In this document: positions 16,723 through 25,165 of the stretch, one piece after another
Position numbering within the stretch: position 1 is the first letter of the stretch
Layout of the letters: every line of letters starts with the position of its first letter
NCBI GenBank assembly: GCA_000721275.1
Contig: JOFO01000037.1
Coordinates: 1-64,000, forward strand
Direction of reading: 5' to 3'
From: Microtetraspora glauca
GTDB lineage: Bacteria; Actinomycetota; Actinomycetes; Streptomycetales; Streptomycetaceae
DNA length: 64,000 bases
Program-made: the position numbers and the translations under genes
The notes under the pieces: generated by a model
The model's database searches: none
The model's input: the letters and a program-made list of their open reading frames with translations, nothing else
Told to the model about the DNA's origin: nothing

Positions 16723-16766
16723 CTCGGGTCGGCGGCGGTTGATCTCAACAGCCCGCATGATCCAAA

Positions 16767-16839
16767 GCCCCCGTTGTGTAGCGGCCTAGCACGCCGCCCT
16801 CTCAAGGCGGTAGCGCCGGTTCGAATCCGGTCGGGGGTA
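16767..16839 (+). tRNA. tRNA-Glu (anticodon CTC), copy 3
   Basis: Third identical 73-nt tRNA-Glu(CTC) gene. It is the last of the cluster and is followed 10 nt later by a terminator hairpin. Confidence 0.97.
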
Positions 16840-16848
16840 CGCGACAGA

Positions 16849-16878
16849 GAAGCCCTTCCCTTCGGGGGAGGGCTTCTT
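16849..16878 (+). terminator. Terminator of the tRNA cluster
   Basis: GAAGCCCTTCCC (16849-16860) pairs with GGGGAGGGCTTC (16865-16876) around a TTCG tetraloop: 12 bp with one G-T wobble, followed by TTCG. It is a canonical intrinsic terminator. Confidence 0.9.
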
Positions 16879-16975
16879 CGCTGTTCCGGCACGGCGCACA
16901 CAACTCCGGCCCACCGCTGCGGCGTTGGAGCGGTGGGCCGGGGAACGTACAGGTGAACAGAGGAGACGGAGACGG

Positions 16976-17692
16976 TCAGCCGTTGCGGCGGAGGGCCTCG
17001 GAGAGACGGGCGGCGGCGTCGATGACCGCCTGGGCGTGCATCCGGCCCGGGTGGCGCGTCAGACGCTCGATCGGACCCGACACCGACACGGCGGCCACCA
17101 CCCGGTTCGACGGGCCCCTGACGGGCGCGGAGACGGACGCGACGCCCGGCTCCCGCTCACCGATCGACTGGGCCCAGCCGCGGCGCCGTACGCCCGACAG
17201 GGCCGTCGCCGTGAACCGGGCGCCCTGGAGGCCGCGGTGCAGCCGCTCGGGCTCCTCCCAGGCCATCAGGATCTGCGCCGACGAGCCGGCCTTCATCGTG
17301 AGCGTCGAGCCCACCGGGACCGTGTCCCGCAGACCGGACAGCCGCTCGGCCGCCGCCACGCAGATCCGCATGTCGCCCTGGCGCCGGTAGAGCTGCGCGC
17401 TCTCCCCGGTCACGTCGCGCAGGTGCGTCAGCACCGGCCCGGCCGTCGCCAGCAGGCGGTCCTCGCCCGCCGCCGCCGCGAGCTCCGCGAGGCGCGGACC
17501 GAGAATGAAGCGACCCTGCATGTCGCGGGCCACCATCCGGTGGTGTTCCAGTGCCACGGCCAGTCGGTGGGCCGTGGGCCGTGCGAGTCCCGTCGCCGCG
17601 ACCAGTCCTGCGAGGGTGGCCGGACCGGACTCCAGGGCGCTCAGGACAAGGGCTGCCTTGTCGAGAACGCCTACGCCGCTAGAGTTGTCCAT
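16976..17692 (-). CDS. ndgR: NdgR, IclR-family regulator of leucine and other amino-acid biosynthesis
   Basis: This is 238 aa from the ATG at 17692 (MDNSSGVGVLDK), the conserved start; a 7-codon extension upstream is possible. An N-terminal winged helix-turn-helix spans about 10-70, with the recognition region LVAATGLARPTAHRLAVALE. It is followed by the IclR effector-binding domain (about 80-235; LGPRLAELAAAAGE, TVPVGSTLTMKAG, VSAPVRGPSNRVVAAVSVSGP). Streptomyces NdgR and its relatives (AreB, LtbR) bind upstream of leuCD and affect leucine and methionine supply and antibiotic production; this protein reads as a clear orthologue. It is divergent from leuC with a 139-bp shared control region that contains an inverted repeat. 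Confidence 0.95.
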   Translation of the reverse strand: MDNSSGVGVLDKAALVLSALESGPATLAGLVAATGLARPTAHRLAVALEHHRMVARDMQGRFILGPRLAELAAAAGEDRLLATAGPVLTHLRDVTGESAQLYRRQGDMRICVAAAERLSGLRDTVPVGSTLTMKAGSSAQILMAWEEPERLHRGLQGARFTATALSGVRRRGWAQSIGEREPGVASVSAPVRGPSNRVVAAVSVSGPIERLTRHPGRMHAQAVIDAAARLSEALRRNG

Positions 17693-17724
17693 GCAACGAT
17701 ATTCGCGTCTCACTCTGTGAAACG

Positions 17725-17749
17725 CAAGTTCAATTTTCCGAGGAACTTG
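17725..17749. promoter_or_regulatory. Inverted repeat in the ndgR-leuC control region (candidate NdgR operator)
   Basis: CAAGTTC (17725-17731) and GAACTTG (17743-17749) form perfect 7-bp arms with an AT-rich 11-nt spacer (aattttccgag). It lies 33 bp upstream of ndgR and about 80 bp upstream of leuC, where NdgR/LtbR is known to bind in relatives. That NdgR binds this exact repeat is inference. Confidence 0.55.
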
Positions 17750-17831
17750 TCACTCTGGTGGGGCGGCCGCACAACGGCCCGCACAACGGTCTCTAGGGGT
17801 GCCGGCGCAGCCGCCGGCCGGAGGGAAAGCG

Positions 17832-19256
17832 ATGGGTAGGACACTCGCGGAGAAGGTCTGGGACGACCACGTCGTCCGGCGCGCCGAGGGCGAGCCCGAC
17901 CTCCTCTTCATCGATCTTCACCTGCTGCACGAGGTGACCAGCCCGCAGGCGTTCGACGGCCTCCGGCAGAACGGCCGGCAGGTGCGGCGGCTCGACCTCA
18001 CCCTCGCCACCGAGGACCACAACACCCCCACCCTCGACATCGACAAGCCCATCGCGGACCCGGTCTCCCGCGCCCAGCTGGAGACCCTGCGCAAGAACTG
18101 CGCCGAGTTCGGGGTACGGCTCCACCCGCTCGGCGACGTCGAGCAGGGCGTCGTCCACGTGGTGGGACCGCAGCTGGGCCTGACCCAGCCCGGCATGACC
18201 GTCGTCTGCGGCGACTCCCACACCTCCACCCACGGCGCCTTCGGCGGCCTCGCGTTCGGCATCGGCACCAGCCAGGTCGAGCACGTCCTCGCCACCCAGA
18301 CGCTGCCCATGGCCCGCCCCAAGACCATGGCCATCACCGTGAACGGCGAGCTGCCCGCCGACGTCACCGCCAAGGACCTCATCCTCGCCGTCATCGCGAA
18401 GATCGGCACCGGCGGCGGCCAGGGCTACGTCCTGGAGTACCGGGGCTCCGCCATCGAGAAACTCTCGATGGAGGGCCGCATGACCATCTGCAACATGTCC
18501 ATCGAGGCCGGCGCCCGGGCGGGCATGATCGCCCCCGACGAGACCACCTTCGCCTACCTCAAGGGCCGCCCGCACGCCCCCGAGGGCGAGGACTGGGACG
18601 CCGCCGTCGCCTACTGGAAGACGCTGAAGACCGACGAGGACGCCGTCTTCGACGCCGAGGTCGTCATCGACGCCGCCGAACTCGCGCCGTTCGTCACCTG
18701 GGGCACCAACCCCGGCCAGGGCGCGCCGCTTTCGGCGAACGTCCCCGACCCGGCTTCGTACGAGGACCCCTCGGAGCGCCTCGCCGCCGAAAAGGCCCTG
18801 GAGTACATGGGGTTGACCGCCGGACAGCCGCTGCGCGACATCAAGGTCGACACCGTCTTCGTAGGCTCCTGCACCAACGGGCGCATCGAGGACCTGCGCA
18901 ACGCCGCCTCCCTCCTGGAGGGCCGCAAGGTCGCCGACGGCGTCCGCATGCTGGTCGTCCCCGGCTCCGTCCGGGTCGCCCTGCAGGCCGTCGAGGAGGG
19001 CCTGGACAAGGTCTTCAAGGCCGCCGGCGCCGAATGGCGGCACGCGGGCTGCTCCATGTGCCTCGGCATGAACCCGGACCAGCTGGCCCCCGGCGAGCGC
19101 TCCGCGTCCACCTCCAACCGCAACTTCGAGGGCCGGCAGGGCAAGGGCGGCCGCACCCACCTGGTCTCCCCCCAGGTGGCCGCCGCCACCGCCGTCCTGG
19201 GCCACCTGGCCTCCCCGGCCGACCTGTCCGACGCCGTCACCACCGCGGGGGTCTGA
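17832..19256 (+). CDS. leuC: 3-isopropylmalate dehydratase, large subunit
   Basis: This is 474 aa from the ATG at 17832 ([15 protein letters not shown]), with GAGGGAA 6 nt upstream. It is an aconitase-superfamily protein. The three cluster-ligand cysteines are in FVGSCTNGR (about residue 350) and [12 protein letters not shown] (about 410). Earlier motifs are [15 protein letters not shown] and [17 protein letters not shown]. With LeuD it isomerises 2-isopropylmalate to 3-isopropylmalate in leucine synthesis in the cytoplasm, using a 4Fe-4S cluster. It is followed 6 bp later by leuD, so the pair is one operon. Regulation is probably by NdgR. Confidence 0.97.
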   Translation: MGRTLAEKVWDDHVVRRAEGEPDLLFIDLHLLHEVTSPQAFDGLRQNGRQVRRLDLTLATEDHNTPTLDIDKPIADPVSRAQLETLRKNCAEFGVRLHPLGDVEQGVVHVVGPQLGLTQPGMTVVCGDSHTSTHGAFGGLAFGIGTSQVEHVLATQTLPMARPKTMAITVNGELPADVTAKDLILAVIAKIGTGGGQGYVLEYRGSAIEKLSMEGRMTICNMSIEAGARAGMIAPDETTFAYLKGRPHAPEGEDWDAAVAYWKTLKTDEDAVFDAEVVIDAAELAPFVTWGTNPGQGAPLSANVPDPASYEDPSERLAAEKALEYMGLTAGQPLRDIKVDTVFVGSCTNGRIEDLRNAASLLEGRKVADGVRMLVVPGSVRVALQAVEEGLDKVFKAAGAEWRHAGCSMCLGMNPDQLAPGERSASTSNRNFEGRQGKGGRTHLVSPQVAAATAVLGHLASPADLSDAVTTAGV

Positions 19257-19262
19257 GGAACC

Positions 19263-19856
19263 ATGGAAGCTTTCACCACGCACACCGGCCGGGCCGTCCC
19301 GCTGCGCCGCAGCAACGTCGACACCGACCAGATCATCCCCGCGCACTGGCTGAAGAAGGTCACCCGCGACGGCTTCGAGGACGGCCTCTTCGAGGCGTGG
19401 CGCAAGGACCCCGAGTTCGTCCTCAACCGCCCCGAGCGGCAGGGCGCCACGGTCCTGGTCGCCGGCCCCGACTTCGGCACCGGCTCCTCCCGCGAGCACG
19501 CCGTCTGGGCGCTCCAGAACTACGGCTTCAAGGCCGTGATCTCCTCCCGCTTCGCCGACATCTTCCGCGGCAACTCGCTGAAGAACGGTCTGCTGACCGT
19601 CGTCCTGCCGCAGGAGACCGTCGACGCCCTCTGGCAGCTCACCGAGGCCGACCCCACCGCCGAGGTCACCGTCGACCTGGAGGCCCGCAAGGTCCTCGCC
19701 GACGGGATCGACGCCGACTTCGAGCTCGACGAGAACGCCCGCTGGCGGCTCCTGAACGGTCTCGACGACATCAGCCTCACCCTTCAGAACGAAGCCGACA
19801 TCGCGGCCTACGAGGCGGCGAGGCCGTCCTTCAAGCCCCGTACAATTACGGCCTGA
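19263..19856 (+). CDS. leuD: 3-isopropylmalate dehydratase, small subunit
   Basis: This 197-aa small swivelling subunit has the characteristic [16 protein letters not shown] near residue 18, then [24 protein letters not shown] (given in part: [17 protein letters not shown]), and [17 protein letters not shown], the substrate-recognition region. Length is standard. Start ATG lies 6 bp after leuC, with gaggaacc acting as the ribosome binding site. A strong hairpin closes the operon. Confidence 0.97.
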   Translation: MEAFTTHTGRAVPLRRSNVDTDQIIPAHWLKKVTRDGFEDGLFEAWRKDPEFVLNRPERQGATVLVAGPDFGTGSSREHAVWALQNYGFKAVISSRFADIFRGNSLKNGLLTVVLPQETVDALWQLTEADPTAEVTVDLEARKVLADGIDADFELDENARWRLLNGLDDISLTLQNEADIAAYEAARPSFKPRTITA

Positions 19857-19870
19857 GCAGCGCTTTTCCA

Positions 19871-19908
19871 CGACTGCGCCCCCCACCCTCCGGTGGGGGG
19901 CGCAGTCG
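19871..19908 (+). terminator. Terminator of leuCD
   Basis: A 17-bp perfect stem, CGACTGCGCCCCCCACC (19871-19887) with its complement at 19892-19908, has a 4-nt loop and is followed by cttgttgag. It is one of the strongest hairpins in the window. Confidence 0.9.
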
Positions 19909-19960
19909 CTTGTTGAGACCCTGTCGGGCGACAACTCGCCCTAGATGGCACAATCGGTGC

Positions 19961-20188
19961 ATGGAACGCGACAGCCAACTCGAGCTCTACGAGGCAGTCG
20001 CCGCCCGATTGAAAGAAGCGCACTCCCGAGTGCGCGCACTGCAAGTCCCGGAGGGCGTAAGGATGGCGCTGTCCCGGAAGCTGCTGGTCGTCACGGCCGC
20101 GGCGAAGCACGATCTCGCGGACGCGGCAACGCGTCTGGACCGGTTGATGAAGGACCTCGACGAGGGTCGATTCCCCGAAGACGACTGA
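19961..20188 (+). CDS. Small helical conserved protein of unknown function
   Basis: This 75-aa protein starts MERDSQLELYEAVAARLK and ends LMKDLDEGRFPEDD. The composition is charged with heptad-like spacing of Leu/Val/Ala (YEAVAARLKEAHSRVRALQV, LSRKLLVVTAAAKHDLADAA), predicting two or three amphipathic helices; no cysteine, signal peptide or TM segment is present. It sits between the leuCD terminator and hupS, a position I recall being kept in other Streptomyces. I do not know a function. A possible promoter lies close upstream (ctagatggcacaatcgg), leaving a very short leader. Confidence 0.75.
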   Translation: MERDSQLELYEAVAARLKEAHSRVRALQVPEGVRMALSRKLLVVTAAAKHDLADAATRLDRLMKDLDEGRFPEDD

Positions 20189-20251
20189 CACCAGGAACTC
20201 CGCAACGGGACTTCCGCGTTGCGGCACTAGGGTGATTAGACCGTTTCGTGT

Positions 20252-20280
20252 TTGATTTGCGGTATATACATGCCTAACGT
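20252..20280 (+). promoter_or_regulatory. Candidate vegetative promoter of hupS
   Basis: TTGATT (20252-20257), 17-nt spacer, TAACGT (20275-20280). It lies about 50 nt before the hupS start, in an AT-rich island (tatatacatg). The spacing is ideal for a HrdB-type promoter. Confidence 0.5.
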
Positions 20281-20331
20281 GCGAAAAAGCTTGAACACTT
20301 TCGTTCCGGCAAAGTCTCCGAAGGGGAAGAC

Positions 20332-21033
20332 GTGAACAAGGCGCAGCTCGTAGAAGCGATTGCCGACAAGTTGGGCGGTCGCCAGCAGGCCGCCGAAGCC
20401 GTCGACCACGTGCTCGACGCCATCGTGCGCGCCGTGGTGGCCGGGGACCGGGTCTCGGTCACCGGTTTCGGTTCGTTCGAGAAGGTCGACCGCCCGGCCC
20501 GCTACGCCCGCAACCCGCAGACGGGTGAGCGCGTGCGGGTCAAGAAGACCTCGGTTCCGCGCTTCCGCGCCGGCCAGGGCTTCAAGGACCTGGTCAGCGG
20601 CTCGAAGAAGCTCCCCAAGGGCGGCGAGGTCTCCGTCAAGAAGGCCCCCAAGGGCAGCCTGACCGGCGGCGGCGCCTCCGCCACCGTGAAGAAGGCCGCC
20701 GCCAAGAAGGCCACCACGGCCAAGAAGGCCGCCGCCAAGAAGGCCACGCCGGCCAAGAAGACCACGGCCGCCGCCGCCAAGAAGGCGACCCCGGCGAAGA
20801 AGGCCACCACCGCCGCCGCGAAGAAGACCACCACCGCCGCGGCCAAGAAGACGACGACGGCGGCGGCCAAGAAGACCACCGCCGCCGCGAAGAAGGCCAC
20901 GCCGGCCAAGAAGACGACGGCCGCCGCCAAGAAGACGGCCCCCGCCAAGAAGGTCACGGCGAAGAAGGCCCCCGCCAAGAAGACCACGGCGCGCAAGACC
21001 GCCACGGCCAAGAAGACCGCCGCCAAGAAGTAG
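20332..21033 (+). CDS. hupS: HupS: HU-type nucleoid protein with H1-like lysine-rich tail
   Basis: This is 233 aa. Residues 1-92 are a complete HU/IHF domain (MNKAQLVEAIADKLGG start, VTGFGSFEKVDRPARYARNP, then KKTSVPRFRAGQGFKDLV). Residues about 100-233 are an extreme Lys/Ala/Thr tail built of repeats such as AAKKATPAKK and AAAKKTTTAAAKK, similar to linker histone H1. HupS is the Streptomyces sporulation-associated HU paralogue that compacts spore nucleoids; the tail distinguishes it from HupA. A good ribosome binding site (GAAGGGGAAG) precedes the GTG start. The codon-level repetition makes the tail prone to length change. Confidence 0.95.
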   Translation: MNKAQLVEAIADKLGGRQQAAEAVDHVLDAIVRAVVAGDRVSVTGFGSFEKVDRPARYARNPQTGERVRVKKTSVPRFRAGQGFKDLVSGSKKLPKGGEVSVKKAPKGSLTGGGASATVKKAAAKKATTAKKAAAKKATPAKKTTAAAAKKATPAKKATTAAAKKTTTAAAKKTTTAAAKKTTAAAKKATPAKKTTAAAKKTAPAKKVTAKKAPAKKTTARKTATAKKTAAKK

Positions 21034-21124
21034 GACGGTCCTCGCACGTCCGCCGGGCCGGGCTCCCCGCACGGGAGCCCGGCCCGCGGCGCGTTCCGGA
21101 GCGGCCGTACGGGGGAGCGGCGGC

Positions 21125-21334
21125 TCAGAAGGTCTGCAGCGTCACCAGCGTGATCCGCAGGCCCGCGCCCGACGTGCCCGGCTCCGCCTCGATCCGCACC
21201 CGCTGGCCCGGCCGCAGCAGCCGCAGCCCGCCCGCGTCGAAGGCCGCCGCCTCGAACTCCACCGGGGTGCCGTCGTCGAGCAGCACACTGCCGCTGCGGG
21301 TCTCGGGGTCGTACGTGTACGCGGTCGCCTGCAT
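21125..21334 (-). CDS. Small conserved protein, possible cold-shock-like OB fold
   Basis: This 69-aa protein (MQATAYTYDPETRSGSVLLD...) has an alternating hydrophobic pattern with GSVLLDDGTPVEFEAAAF and LLRPGQRVRIEAE. That resembles the beta strands of cold-shock/OB domains (GxVxxxDDG...V.F......G...L..GQ.V.....), but the RNA-binding aromatic motifs RNP1/RNP2 are absent. The similarity is therefore structural guesswork. It lies immediately downstream of cofC (10 bp), in the same direction, so it is probably cotranscribed. Confidence 0.7.
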   Translation of the reverse strand: MQATAYTYDPETRSGSVLLDDGTPVEFEAAAFDAGGLRLLRPGQRVRIEAEPGTSGAGLRITLVTLQTF

Positions 21335-21344
21335 GGACCGCAGC

Positions 21345-21992
21345 CTATCCGGCCGGCGCCGGCCGCCGGGCCGCCGTCCGCGGGCCGAGCCCCAGCGCGT
21401 CCGCCGCCGCCAGGTCCTCGCCGGTGTCCACGTCCCGGCGTACGGAATCCACCCCGGCCAGCCGTATTTCCACCGCGCCGGACGACAAATGCCGAAGCCG
21501 CGACGGACCTCCGAATGCCGGTTCCAATTCCACCCCGGGCGCCGCCGAGAGGAATGTCGTACCTATTTCGGCGGCATCCGCGAGAAATGCCCTGGGGAAT
21601 TGCCGGGCCGCCGACAGGACCCGTGTCAGCTCCGCCGGGCGCAGCGCCGGCAGGTCCGCGTTCAGCGCCGCCACGCGCGCGTGCGGGAGGCGCTCCCGCA
21701 CCGCCCGGGCCCCGTGCGCCAGCGCCGCGTTGAGCCCCGCCGCCGGCACGTCCGGCTCTATCCGGGCCCCCAGCACCGCCAGCGCCCGGCCCGCCACGGG
21801 ATCGTCCGTGACCACCACCACGTCCCGCACCTCCGGACAGTCCAGCGCCGCCGCCACCGTGTCCTCCGCGAAGGCCAGCGCCAGCCGGGGCCGCAGCCGC
21901 TCCCCGGCCGCCGCGGCGAGCCGGCTCTTCGCCAGGGCCAGGGGTTTCAGGGGTACGACCAGGGACCAGCCGTCGTCCGCATCCGTGTTCAT
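21345..21992 (-). CDS. cofC: CofC/FbiD-type nucleotidyltransferase of coenzyme F420 synthesis
   Basis: This is 215 aa from the ATG at 21992 (MNTDADDGWSLVVPLKPL). It has the fold of MobA-like guanylyltransferases: N-terminal SLVVPLKPLALAKSRLA, VVVVTDDPVAGRAL, then LNADLPALRP (metal-binding Asp) and FGGPSRLRHL. It activates 2-phospho-L-lactate (or phosphoenolpyruvate, as shown for mycobacterial FbiD) with GTP to make the lactyl/PEP-diphosphoguanosine precursor of F420. The choice of substrate cannot be told from sequence here. Its neighbour plsC is divergent. The luciferase-like oxidoreductase at 45.6 kb belongs to a superfamily containing F420 users, though no link is implied. Confidence 0.85.
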   Translation of the reverse strand: MNTDADDGWSLVVPLKPLALAKSRLAAAAGERLRPRLALAFAEDTVAAALDCPEVRDVVVVTDDPVAGRALAVLGARIEPDVPAAGLNAALAHGARAVRERLPHARVAALNADLPALRPAELTRVLSAARQFPRAFLADAAEIGTTFLSAAPGVELEPAFGGPSRLRHLSSGAVEIRLAGVDSVRRDVDTGEDLAAADALGLGPRTAARRPAPAG

Positions 21993-22120
21993 CGCCGCCC
22001 ATTCTGTCCCGCCCCGGCGGTACGGCCCGGTCCCCGGGGCGTACGGTGTCACTCGACACAGCAGGAGCATGGGGCGACACTTGACCCCCTGCCAGCAAGA
22101 CCCGGAGAAAGGTGCCCCGA

Positions 22121-22873
22121 GTGCCCCGCCGCAGAATCGGCTTCTGGTACCGCCTGGCGGCGGTCATCGCCAAACCCCCCCTGGTGGTTCTGTTCAAGCG
22201 GGACTGGCGCGGCATGGAGCACATCCCGGCCGAGGGCGGCTTCATCACGGCCGTGAACCACAACTCGTACCTGGACCCGCTGTCCTACGCGCACTACCAG
22301 TACAACACCGGCCGCGTGCCCCGCTTCCTGGCCAAGGCGGGGCTCTTCAAGGGCGGATTCGTCGGCACGATGCTCCGCAACACCGGCCAGATCCCCGTCT
22401 ACCGCGAGACCGCCGACGCCCTCGACGCCTTCCGGGCCGCCGTCGACGCCATCGAGCGGGGCGAGTGCGTCGCCTTCTACCCCGAGGGCACCCTCACCCG
22501 CGACCCCGACATGTGGCCGATGCCCGGCAAGACCGGCGCCGCCCGGGTCGCCCTGCTCACCAAGGCGCCCGTCATCCCGGTGGCCCAGTGGGGCGCCAAC
22601 CTCGCGATGCCGCCGTACGCCAAGAAGGACCGGTTCAGCTTCTTCCCGCGCAAGACGCTGATCGTGCAGGCCGGCCCGCCCGTCGACCTCTCCCGCTTCG
22701 ACGGCCTGGAGCCCACCCCCGAGGTGCTGCGCGAGGCCACCGAGGTCATCATGGCCGCCATCACCGCCCTGCTGGAGGAGGTCCGCGGCGAGCGGGCCCC
22801 CGCCGAGCCGTACGACCCGCGCCGCGCCCGCCTGGAGCAGCGACGCAAGGCCGCCGAGGGAGGTGCCAAGTGA
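22121..22873 (+). CDS. plsC: 1-acylglycerol-3-phosphate O-acyltransferase family (PlsC-like)
   Basis: This is 250 aa. The acyltransferase signature H-x4-D is in ITAVNHNSYLDPL (about 45), the glycerol-phosphate-binding motif is FYPEGTLTRDPDMW (about 125), and there is a typical GMEHIPAEGGFI start. It transfers acyl chains to lysophosphatidate-type acceptors at the inner membrane face. I prefer the second GTG (22121; MPRRRIGFWYR), because GGAGAAAGG then sits about 8 nt upstream; the GTG at 22112 is too close to that site. Its stop overlaps the gpsA start by 4 bp (GTGA), coupling it to glycerol-3-phosphate production, which is metabolically sensible. The C terminus is basic. Confidence 0.88.
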   Translation: MPRRRIGFWYRLAAVIAKPPLVVLFKRDWRGMEHIPAEGGFITAVNHNSYLDPLSYAHYQYNTGRVPRFLAKAGLFKGGFVGTMLRNTGQIPVYRETADALDAFRAAVDAIERGECVAFYPEGTLTRDPDMWPMPGKTGAARVALLTKAPVIPVAQWGANLAMPPYAKKDRFSFFPRKTLIVQAGPPVDLSRFDGLEPTPEVLREATEVIMAAITALLEEVRGERAPAEPYDPRRARLEQRRKAAEGGAK

Positions 22874-23871
22874 CCAAGGCCGCCGTCTTCGGCAGCGGGT
22901 CCTGGGGCACCGCCTTCGCCATGGTGATGGCCGACGCCGGCTGCGAGGTGAGCCTTTGGGGCCGCCGCGCCGAGCTCGCCGAGGCCGTCAACACCACCCG
23001 TACCAACCCGGACTACCTGCCCGGCGTCGAACTCCCCCGGGGCATCACCGCGACCGCCGACGCGGCCGAGGCCGCCGCGGGGGCCGACTTCGCCGTCCTC
23101 GCCGTGCCGTCCCAGACGCTGCGCGAGAACCTCGCCGCCTGGGCGCCGCGACTCGGCCCGGACACCGTGTTCGTCTCCCTGATGAAGGGCATCGAACTCG
23201 GCACCGCCAAGCGGATGAGCGAGGTCATCACCGAGGTCGCCGGCGTCCCCGCCGAGCGCGTCGCCGTCCTCACCGGCCCCAACCTGGCCCGGGAGATCGC
23301 CGCCCGCCAGCCGGCCGCCGCCGTCGCCGCCTGCGTCGACGAGTCGGTCGCCCAGCGGCTCCAGGCCGCCTGCATCACCCCGTACTTCCGCCCGTACACC
23401 AACACCGACGTGGTCGGCTGCGAACTCGGCGGCGCGGTGAAGAACGTCATCGGCCTCGCCGTCGGCATCGCCAACGGCATGGGACTCGGCGACAACTCCA
23501 AGGCCACGCTCATCACCCGCGGCCTCGCCGAGACCACCCGCCTCGGCCTCGCCATGGGCGCCGACCCGCTCACCTTCGCCGGCCTCGCGGGCCTCGGCGA
23601 CCTCGTCGCCACCTGCTCCTCGCCGCTCTCCCGGAACAACACCTTCGGCACCAACCTGGGCCGGGGGATGAGCCTGGAGGAGACCATCGCGGTCACCAAG
23701 CAGACCGCCGAGGGCGTCAAGTCCTGCGAGTCGGTGCTCGATCTGGCCCGCCGGCACGGCGTCGACATGCCCATCACCGAGACCGTCGTCTCCATCGTCC
23801 ACGACGGCAAGCCGCCGACGGTCGCCCTCAAGGAGCTCATGTCGCGCAGCGCCAAGCCCGAGCGGCGCTGA
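22870..23871 (+). CDS. gpsA: NAD(P)+-dependent glycerol-3-phosphate dehydrogenase
   Basis: This is 333 aa. The Rossmann start is AAVFGSGSWGTAFAMVMADAG. Also present are VLAVPSQTLRENL and LMKGIE, the GPNLAREIA motif, the catalytic lysine in CELGGAVKNVIGLAVGIA (about 190) and GDNSKATLITRGLAE. It reduces dihydroxyacetone phosphate to sn-glycerol-3-phosphate for phospholipid synthesis. Start GTG overlaps the acyltransferase stop. Weak GC inverted repeats follow the stop, and then ddl. Confidence 0.96.
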   Translation: MTKAAVFGSGSWGTAFAMVMADAGCEVSLWGRRAELAEAVNTTRTNPDYLPGVELPRGITATADAAEAAAGADFAVLAVPSQTLRENLAAWAPRLGPDTVFVSLMKGIELGTAKRMSEVITEVAGVPAERVAVLTGPNLAREIAARQPAAAVAACVDESVAQRLQAACITPYFRPYTNTDVVGCELGGAVKNVIGLAVGIANGMGLGDNSKATLITRGLAETTRLGLAMGADPLTFAGLAGLGDLVATCSSPLSRNNTFGTNLGRGMSLEETIAVTKQTAEGVKSCESVLDLARRHGVDMPITETVVSIVHDGKPPTVALKELMSRSAKPERR

Positions 23872-23991
23872 GCCGGGGCGCCGCCGGTCCCCGGGCCGGA
23901 GGCGCCCGCTCCGCCACCGCTGGGCCGGACGCGGGAGGCGGCCAGCGGGGCGCTCAGGAGTTCGGACACCGCAAGGTACGCTCATCGCGAT

Positions 23992-25131
23992 ATGAGCGAG
24001 AACACCCAGAGCCCCCGCAAGCCGCGCGTGGCCGTCGTCTTCGGCGGACGCAGCTCCGAGCACGCCATCTCCGTCGTCACCGCCGGCGCCGTCCTCAAGG
24101 CGATCGACCGGACCAAGTACGACGTGCTTCCCATCGGCATCACCCGGGAGGGGCGCTGGGCGCTGACCGCCGACGCCCCCGAGCGGATGGCGATCTCCGA
24201 CCGCGCCCTGCCGGACGTCGCCCAGCTCGCCGAGTCGGAGACCGGCGGCGTGGTCCTCCCGGTCGACCCCGCCAGCCGCGAGGTCGTCCTGCACGAGCCC
24301 GGCTCGCTGCCGCAGGCCCTCGGCGAGGTCGACGTCGTCTTCCCGGTGCTCCACGGCCCCTACGGCGAGGACGGCACCCTCCAGGGCCTCCTGGAGCTCT
24401 CCGGCATCCCGTACGTCGGCGCGGGCGTCCTCGCCTCCGCCGTCGGCCAGGACAAGGAGTACATGAAGCGGGTCTTCGTCTCGTACGGCCTGCCCGTCGG
24501 CCCGTACGAGGTCGTCCGGCCGCGCGAGTGGGACCGCAACCCGGCCGAGGCCCGCAAGAAGATCGTCGAGTTCGCCGCCGACCACGGCTGGCCGCTCTTC
24601 GTGAAGCCGGCCCGCGGCGGCTCCTCCATGGGCATCACCAAGGTCGACGACCTCTCCGGCCTCGACGAGGCCGTCGAGGAGGCCCGCCGCCACGACCCGA
24701 AGATCATCGTGGAGGCGCTGGTGCGCGGCCGCGAGATCGAGTGCGGCGTGCTGGAGTTCGAGGACGGCCCGCGCGCCAGCGTGCCCGCCGAGATCCCGCC
24801 GGTCACCGACCACGACTTCTACGACTTCGAGGCGAAGTACATCGACTCGGCCTCCGGGATCGTGCCCGCGCCGATCGGCGACGAGGCCACCGCCGAGGTC
24901 CAGCGGCTCGCCGTCGCGGCCTACGAGGCGGTGTCCTGCGAGGGCCTGGTGCGCGCCGACTTCTTCCTCACCGAGGACGGCGACTTCGTCATCAACGAGA
25001 TCAACACCATGCCCGGCTTCACCCCGATCTCCATGTACCCGCGCATGTGGCAGGAGAGCGGCGTGAGCTACCCCGAGCTGGTCGACCGGCTGATCCAGGC
25101 CGCGCTGACCCGCTCCACGGGCCTGCGCTAG
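23992..25131 (+). CDS. ddl: D-alanine--D-alanine ligase
   Basis: This 379-aa ATP-grasp ligase has an N-terminal domain with RVAVVFGGRSSEHAISVV and VFPVLHGPYGEDGTLQGLLE. The ATP-grasp core has KEYMKRVF, PLFVKPARGGSSMGITKV and GREIECGVLE. C-terminal metal and substrate residues are in RADFFLTEDGDFVINEINTMPGFTPISMYP. It makes the D-Ala-D-Ala dipeptide of peptidoglycan in the cytoplasm. Length and motifs are those of actinobacterial Ddl. A start ATG with no strong ribosome binding site follows tacgctcatcgcgat. It is separated from gpsA by 120 bp and could have its own promoter. Confidence 0.96.
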   Translation: MSENTQSPRKPRVAVVFGGRSSEHAISVVTAGAVLKAIDRTKYDVLPIGITREGRWALTADAPERMAISDRALPDVAQLAESETGGVVLPVDPASREVVLHEPGSLPQALGEVDVVFPVLHGPYGEDGTLQGLLELSGIPYVGAGVLASAVGQDKEYMKRVFVSYGLPVGPYEVVRPREWDRNPAEARKKIVEFAADHGWPLFVKPARGGSSMGITKVDDLSGLDEAVEEARRHDPKIIVEALVRGREIECGVLEFEDGPRASVPAEIPPVTDHDFYDFEAKYIDSASGIVPAPIGDEATAEVQRLAVAAYEAVSCEGLVRADFFLTEDGDFVINEINTMPGFTPISMYPRMWQESGVSYPELVDRLIQAALTRSTGLR

Positions 25132-25141
25132 TACGGAGGAC

Positions 25142-25165
25142 GGGCCCGGCCGGGGGGCCGGGCCC
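25142..25165. terminator. Terminator hairpin shared by ddl and the convergent DUF3515 gene
   Basis: GGGCCCGGC (25142-25150) and GCCGGGCCC (25157-25165) form a 9-bp stem with a GC-rich 6-nt loop, 10 nt after the ddl stop. Its right edge touches the stop codon of the convergent gene. Confidence 0.65.

Noticed and set aside
16379..16766. Additional tRNA or CRISPR-like repeats between the tRNA genes
   Set aside because: The repeated blocks are exactly the tRNA genes themselves; spacers are unrelated and no further cloverleaf can be drawn.
20680..21033. Tandem repeat array at the end of hupS as a mobile or CRISPR element
   Set aside because: The repeats are codon-level Lys/Ala/Thr repeats in frame with the HU domain, the known HupS tail.
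23872..23991. Terminator after gpsA
   Set aside because: GGCGCC-containing repeats are present, but the best stem is short and interrupted, not clearly better than background in such GC-rich DNA.
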